A program made the translations under genes and the position numbers. Shown here piece after piece: positions 4,931-6,769 of a stretch of 6,769 bases of DNA. The notes beneath the pieces were generated by a model that searched no databases, had not been told where the DNA came from, and saw only the letters and a program-made list of their open reading frames with translations. The stretch comes from Bacteroidota bacterium (lineage in GTDB: Bacteria > Bacteroidota > Bacteroidia > Chitinophagales > Chitinophagaceae): contig JAEZDR010000091.1 of NCBI GenBank assembly GCA_023433265.1, positions 1 to 6,769 on the forward strand. The letters are read 5' to 3'. How positions within the stretch are numbered: position 1 is the first letter of the stretch; the number at the start of each line of letters is the position of its first letter.

Positions 4931-5200
4931 ATGGGTCGTTCAATTAAAAAAGGTCCTTACGTAGATGCAAACCTCGAAGGAAAAGTGTTAGGGATTAATG
5001 AGGGCAAAGCGAAGAAAAGTGTTATCAAAACATGGAGCCGCCGCTCTACCATTACTCCGGACTTTGTAGGCCACACATTTGCGGTTCACAACGGAAACAA
5101 GTTTATCCCTGTTTACGTTACTGAATTTATGGTAGGCCATAAGCTGGGCGAGTTTGCTCCCACCAGGAACTTTAAAGGCCATTCAGGACAGAAAAAATAA
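4931..5200 (+). CDS. rpsS: 30S ribosomal protein S19 (uS19)
   Basis: This 89-residue protein is full length. S19 lies in the 30S head with S13 and takes part in a bridge to the large subunit. The start MGRSIKKGPYVD is the family signature. It is followed by KTWSRRSTITPDFVGHTFAVHNG (33-55) and VGHKLGEFAPTR (68-79), and it ends in the basic KGHSGQKK. The upstream spacer is A-rich (aataaacgaaaacagaatatagaat) with no Shine-Dalgarno sequence. Confidence 0.98.
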   Translation: MGRSIKKGPYVDANLEGKVLGINEGKAKKSVIKTWSRRSTITPDFVGHTFAVHNGNKFIPVYVTEFMVGHKLGEFAPTRNFKGHSGQKK

Positions 5201-5211
5201 CGCGTTTAACG

Positions 5212-5232
5212 TTCAGCGCTCCGGTTGCTGAA
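5212..5232 (+). other. Hairpin directly before rplV
   Basis: TTCAGC (5212-5217) and GCTGAA (5227-5232) form a perfect six-pair stem with a nine-base loop, ending one base before the chosen rplV ATG at 5234. If formed in the mRNA it would limit access to that start and favour the ATG at 5249. It is listed because it bears on start choice. Confidence 0.35.
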
Positions 5233-5233
5233 A

Positions 5234-5593
5234 ATGAAACTAAATACAATGGAAGCAGTAGCTAAATTAAAAAATTACCCTACAGGACCGCGCAAAATGC
5301 GCTTACTGGCTGATGTAATTCGCGGAATGGAAGTAGAGAAGGCACTAGCCATACTCGAGTTCCATCCCCAGCACAATGCCACACCTCTTGCAAAATTGCT
5401 CAAGAGCGCTGTAAGCAACTGGCAAACTAAGAACGAAGGTTCTAAAGCTGAAGACGCAAACCTGGTAGTTAAAACCGTGTTTGTGGATGGTGCAAGGACC
5501 CTTAAGCGTATGCGCCCTGCTCCGCAAGGCCGTGGCTACAGGGTGCGCAAGCGCAGCAATCATGTAACAATAATCGTAGATTCTAAAAACTAA
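5234..5593 (+). CDS. rplV: 50S ribosomal protein L22 (uL22)
   Basis: This 119-residue protein is slightly longer than the 110-115 usual for L22. L22 binds all 23S rRNA domains and its long beta-hairpin lines the exit tunnel beside L4, where changes can cause macrolide resistance. NYPTGPRKMRLLADVIRGMEVEKAL (14-38) is the family N-terminal block. The hairpin region VDGARTLKRMRPAPQGRGYRVRKRSNH (84-110) is intact. Three starts are possible: TTG at 5225 (inside the hairpin loop, least likely), ATG at 5234, and ATG at 5249 (MEAVAKLKNYPT, 114 residues). The last matches the N-terminus I recall from relatives. I chose 5234 as the first ATG, but 5249 is a real alternative. The product is certain; only the start is open. 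Confidence 0.9.
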   Translation: MKLNTMEAVAKLKNYPTGPRKMRLLADVIRGMEVEKALAILEFHPQHNATPLAKLLKSAVSNWQTKNEGSKAEDANLVVKTVFVDGARTLKRMRPAPQGRGYRVRKRSNHVTIIVDSKN

Positions 5594-5607
5594 TTCAAAA
5601 CCTATAT

Positions 5608-6393
5608 ATGGGTCAGAAAGCAAATCCTATTGGTAACAGGTTAGGTATCATCCGCGGATGGGAAAGCAACTGGTACGGAAGTCGTAAAGATTTCGCATCT
5701 AAGCTTATTGAAGATAATAAGATCAGAACTTACCTGAACGCCCGTATCAACAAGGGTGGTATCGCTAAGATTGTTATCGAGCGTACATTGGGTAAATTGA
5801 TCATTACTATTCATACCTCTAAGCCTGGTATCATCATAGGTAAAGGTGGTGGCGAGGTTGACCGCATCAAGGAAGAGTTGAAGAAGCTTACGGCTAAAGA
5901 TGATGTGCAGATCAACATCCTCGAAATCCGTCGCCCTGAGCTGGATGCTAACATCGTTGGCGATACCATTGCAAGGCAAATTGAAAACCGTATCAACTTT
6001 AAGAGAGCTACTAAAATGGCAATCGCTTCTGCACTGCGCATGGGTGCTGAAGGTATTAAAGTAAAGCTCGGTGGCCGTTTGGGTGGTGCTGAAATTGCCC
6101 GTAGCGAGGAGTTTAAGCAAGGTCGCGTTCCACTGCATACTTATCGTATGGACATTGACTACGCTAATGTTTTTGCTCAAACCGTTTATGGCAAAATAGG
6201 TATCAAGGTTTGGATATGTAAAGGCGAAGTGCTTGGTAAGAGAGAACTGAATCCAAACTTCACCGGCGCAAAGAGCGACGTGAGCGATAGAAGAGACAGG
6301 CGCGATGACCATCGCGGTGGTGGAAGAGACGACCGCAGGGGCGGTGGCGATCGCAGAGGCGGTGGCGGCGAGAGGAGAGATAGAAGAAATTAA
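5608..6393 (+). CDS. rpsC: 30S ribosomal protein S3 (uS3) with an Arg/Gly/Asp-rich tail
   Basis: This 261-residue protein begins MGQKANPIGNRLGI, the S3 signature. S3 lies at the mRNA entry site of the 30S subunit and helps the ribosome unwind mRNA. The type-2 KH domain contains the RNA-binding loop GIIIGKGGGEV (residues 74-84). The C-terminal domain shows NVFAQTVYGKIGIKVWICKGEVLG (187-210), with the conserved Gly-x-Ile-Gly-x-Lys-Val-Trp pattern. Beyond about residue 222 the protein ends in a low-complexity tail of Arg, Gly and Asp with RGGG repeats (236-239, 244-247, 250-254). Bacteroidota S3 proteins often carry basic tails; the length and RGG character here are pronounced. The gene follows rplV by 14 bases. 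Confidence 0.98.
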   Translation: MGQKANPIGNRLGIIRGWESNWYGSRKDFASKLIEDNKIRTYLNARINKGGIAKIVIERTLGKLIITIHTSKPGIIIGKGGGEVDRIKEELKKLTAKDDVQINILEIRRPELDANIVGDTIARQIENRINFKRATKMAIASALRMGAEGIKVKLGGRLGGAEIARSEEFKQGRVPLHTYRMDIDYANVFAQTVYGKIGIKVWICKGEVLGKRELNPNFTGAKSDVSDRRDRRDDHRGGGRDDRRGGGDRRGGGGERRDRRN

Positions 6394-6405
6394 TTAGCTA
6401 ATTAA
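6390..6405 (+). other. A/T-rich palindrome across the rpsC stop codon
   Basis: TTAATTAGCTAATTAA is a perfect 16-base palindrome that includes the rpsC stop codon TAA (6391-6393). As RNA it could form a weak six-pair A-U stem with loop AGCU. It may be chance in A/T-rich sequence or a minor mRNA feature. Confidence 0.25.
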
Positions 6406-6412
6406 AACCGGG

Positions 6413-6443
6413 TGTGCTGCTTTGCCCATAGCAGATCTGCACA
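6413..6443 (+). other. Bulged hairpin in the rpsC-rplP spacer
   Basis: TGTG (6413-6416) pairs with CACA (6440-6443), and CTGC (6417-6420) with GCAG (6431-6434), leaving a five-base bulge and a ten-base loop. No U tract follows. The 85-base spacer otherwise holds only A/T-rich sequence before the rplP ATG. Internal control between rpsC and rplP is possible but unsupported beyond this pairing. Confidence 0.3.
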
Positions 6444-6478
6444 TAGGTAAAGTATCACATTTTCAAACTTGATATATA

Positions 6479-6769
6479 ATGTTACAGCCTAAAAGAACGA
6501 AACACAGGAAAATGCAAAAAGGCCGCATAAGAGAAGTGGCTAAAAGAGGCACAACTATCTCTTTCGGTTCTTATGCTATCAAAGCCCAGGAAGCTATCTG
6601 GTTAACAAACCGCCAGATTGAGGCAGCCCGCCAGGCAATGACCCGTGCTATGAAACGTGAAGGTAACGTGTGGATTAGGGTGTTCCCGGATAAAATCATT
6701 ACCCGCAAGCCTCTTGAGGTTAGGATGGGTAAGGGTAAAGGTAACCCTGAATTCTGGGCTGCTGTGGTT
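6479..6769 (+). CDS. rplP: 50S ribosomal protein L16 (uL16), C-terminus beyond the window
   Basis: The first 97 residues are present and the frame is open at the window edge; the family is usually about 136-140 residues, so roughly 40 are missing. L16 shapes the tRNA-binding side of the 50S subunit near the A site. MLQPKRTKHRKMQKGR is the family N-terminus. It is followed by ISFGSYAIKA (27-36), the RQIEAARQAMTR block (45-56), and VWIRVFPDKIITRKP continuing into VRMGKGKGNPEFW. Arg82 aligns with E. coli Arg81, the residue hydroxylated by YcfD there. The ATG at 6479 follows an A/T-rich gatatata, with no Shine-Dalgarno sequence. It continues the S10 operon; rpmC would be expected next by family precedent, outside this window. 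Confidence 0.97.
   Translation, partial: MLQPKRTKHRKMQKGRIREVAKRGTTISFGSYAIKAQEAIWLTNRQIEAARQAMTRAMKREGNVWIRVFPDKIITRKPLEVRMGKGKGNPEFWAAVV

Noticed and set aside
5641..6312. 223-codon minus-strand open frame opposite rpsC
   Set aside because: It lies entirely antisense to S3, a certain gene. Its codons mirror the rpsC codon pattern and it has no recognisable domain.
1..6769. CRISPR array, tRNA or rRNA gene, insertion sequence or transposase
   Set aside because: No regularly spaced exact repeats, no cloverleaf-like sequence with a CCA-end pattern, no rRNA signature and no transposase-like protein were found in the window.

Overview
The window comes from a member of the Bacteroidota, most likely the Chitinophagales/Chitinophagaceae. 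The signs are ribosomal proteins with Bacteroidota-type sequences (for example the NPVDHPMGGGEGR segment of L2), start codons preceded by A/T-rich spacers rather than Shine-Dalgarno sequences, and a TTTG / TAnnTTTG type promoter in front of rpsJ. The genus assignment is inference.

Left part (1-1374, minus strand). The extreme left edge holds the first 36 codons of a small protein resembling a common Bacteroidota family of unknown function. Next comes a two-gene minus-strand operon: a 76-residue lipoprotein (1144-1374), followed 5 bases later by a 270-residue exported protein (326-1138). The exported protein has a signal peptide, a long K/D/G/N/Q-rich low-complexity segment, a Cys/His 'VTICHK...HLNHGD...C' module and a helical C-terminus. 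A good intrinsic terminator (276-301) closes this operon. Bases 109-275 hold no gene I can support.

Middle (1375-1770). This divergent intergenic region holds the putative rpsJ promoter (1706-1741), a weaker upstream promoter candidate (1603-1628) and a short hairpin just upstream of the rpsJ start.

Right part (1771-6769, plus strand). This is the S10 ribosomal-protein operon in the classical order rpsJ-rplC-rplD-rplW-rplB-rpsS-rplV-rpsC-rplP, with rplP cut by the window edge. The products are S10, L3, L4, L23, L2, S19, L22, S3 and L16. All are intact where complete, and they build the 30S head and much of the 50S peptidyl-transferase neighbourhood and exit tunnel.

The least ordinary stretch is the 296-base spacer between rpsJ and rplC. 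The other spacers in the operon are 14-85 bases. This one is packed with strong inverted repeats, including a 12-pair stem with an A7 loop, and near the rplC start it has two stems that cannot form together. It could be a cis-acting leader controlling rplC and downstream genes, or a dispersed repeat inserted in the operon. The sequence alone does not decide between them. The rest of the operon is conventional, apart from an Arg/Gly/Asp-rich tail on S3 and the absence of fusA/rpsG/rpsL directly upstream.
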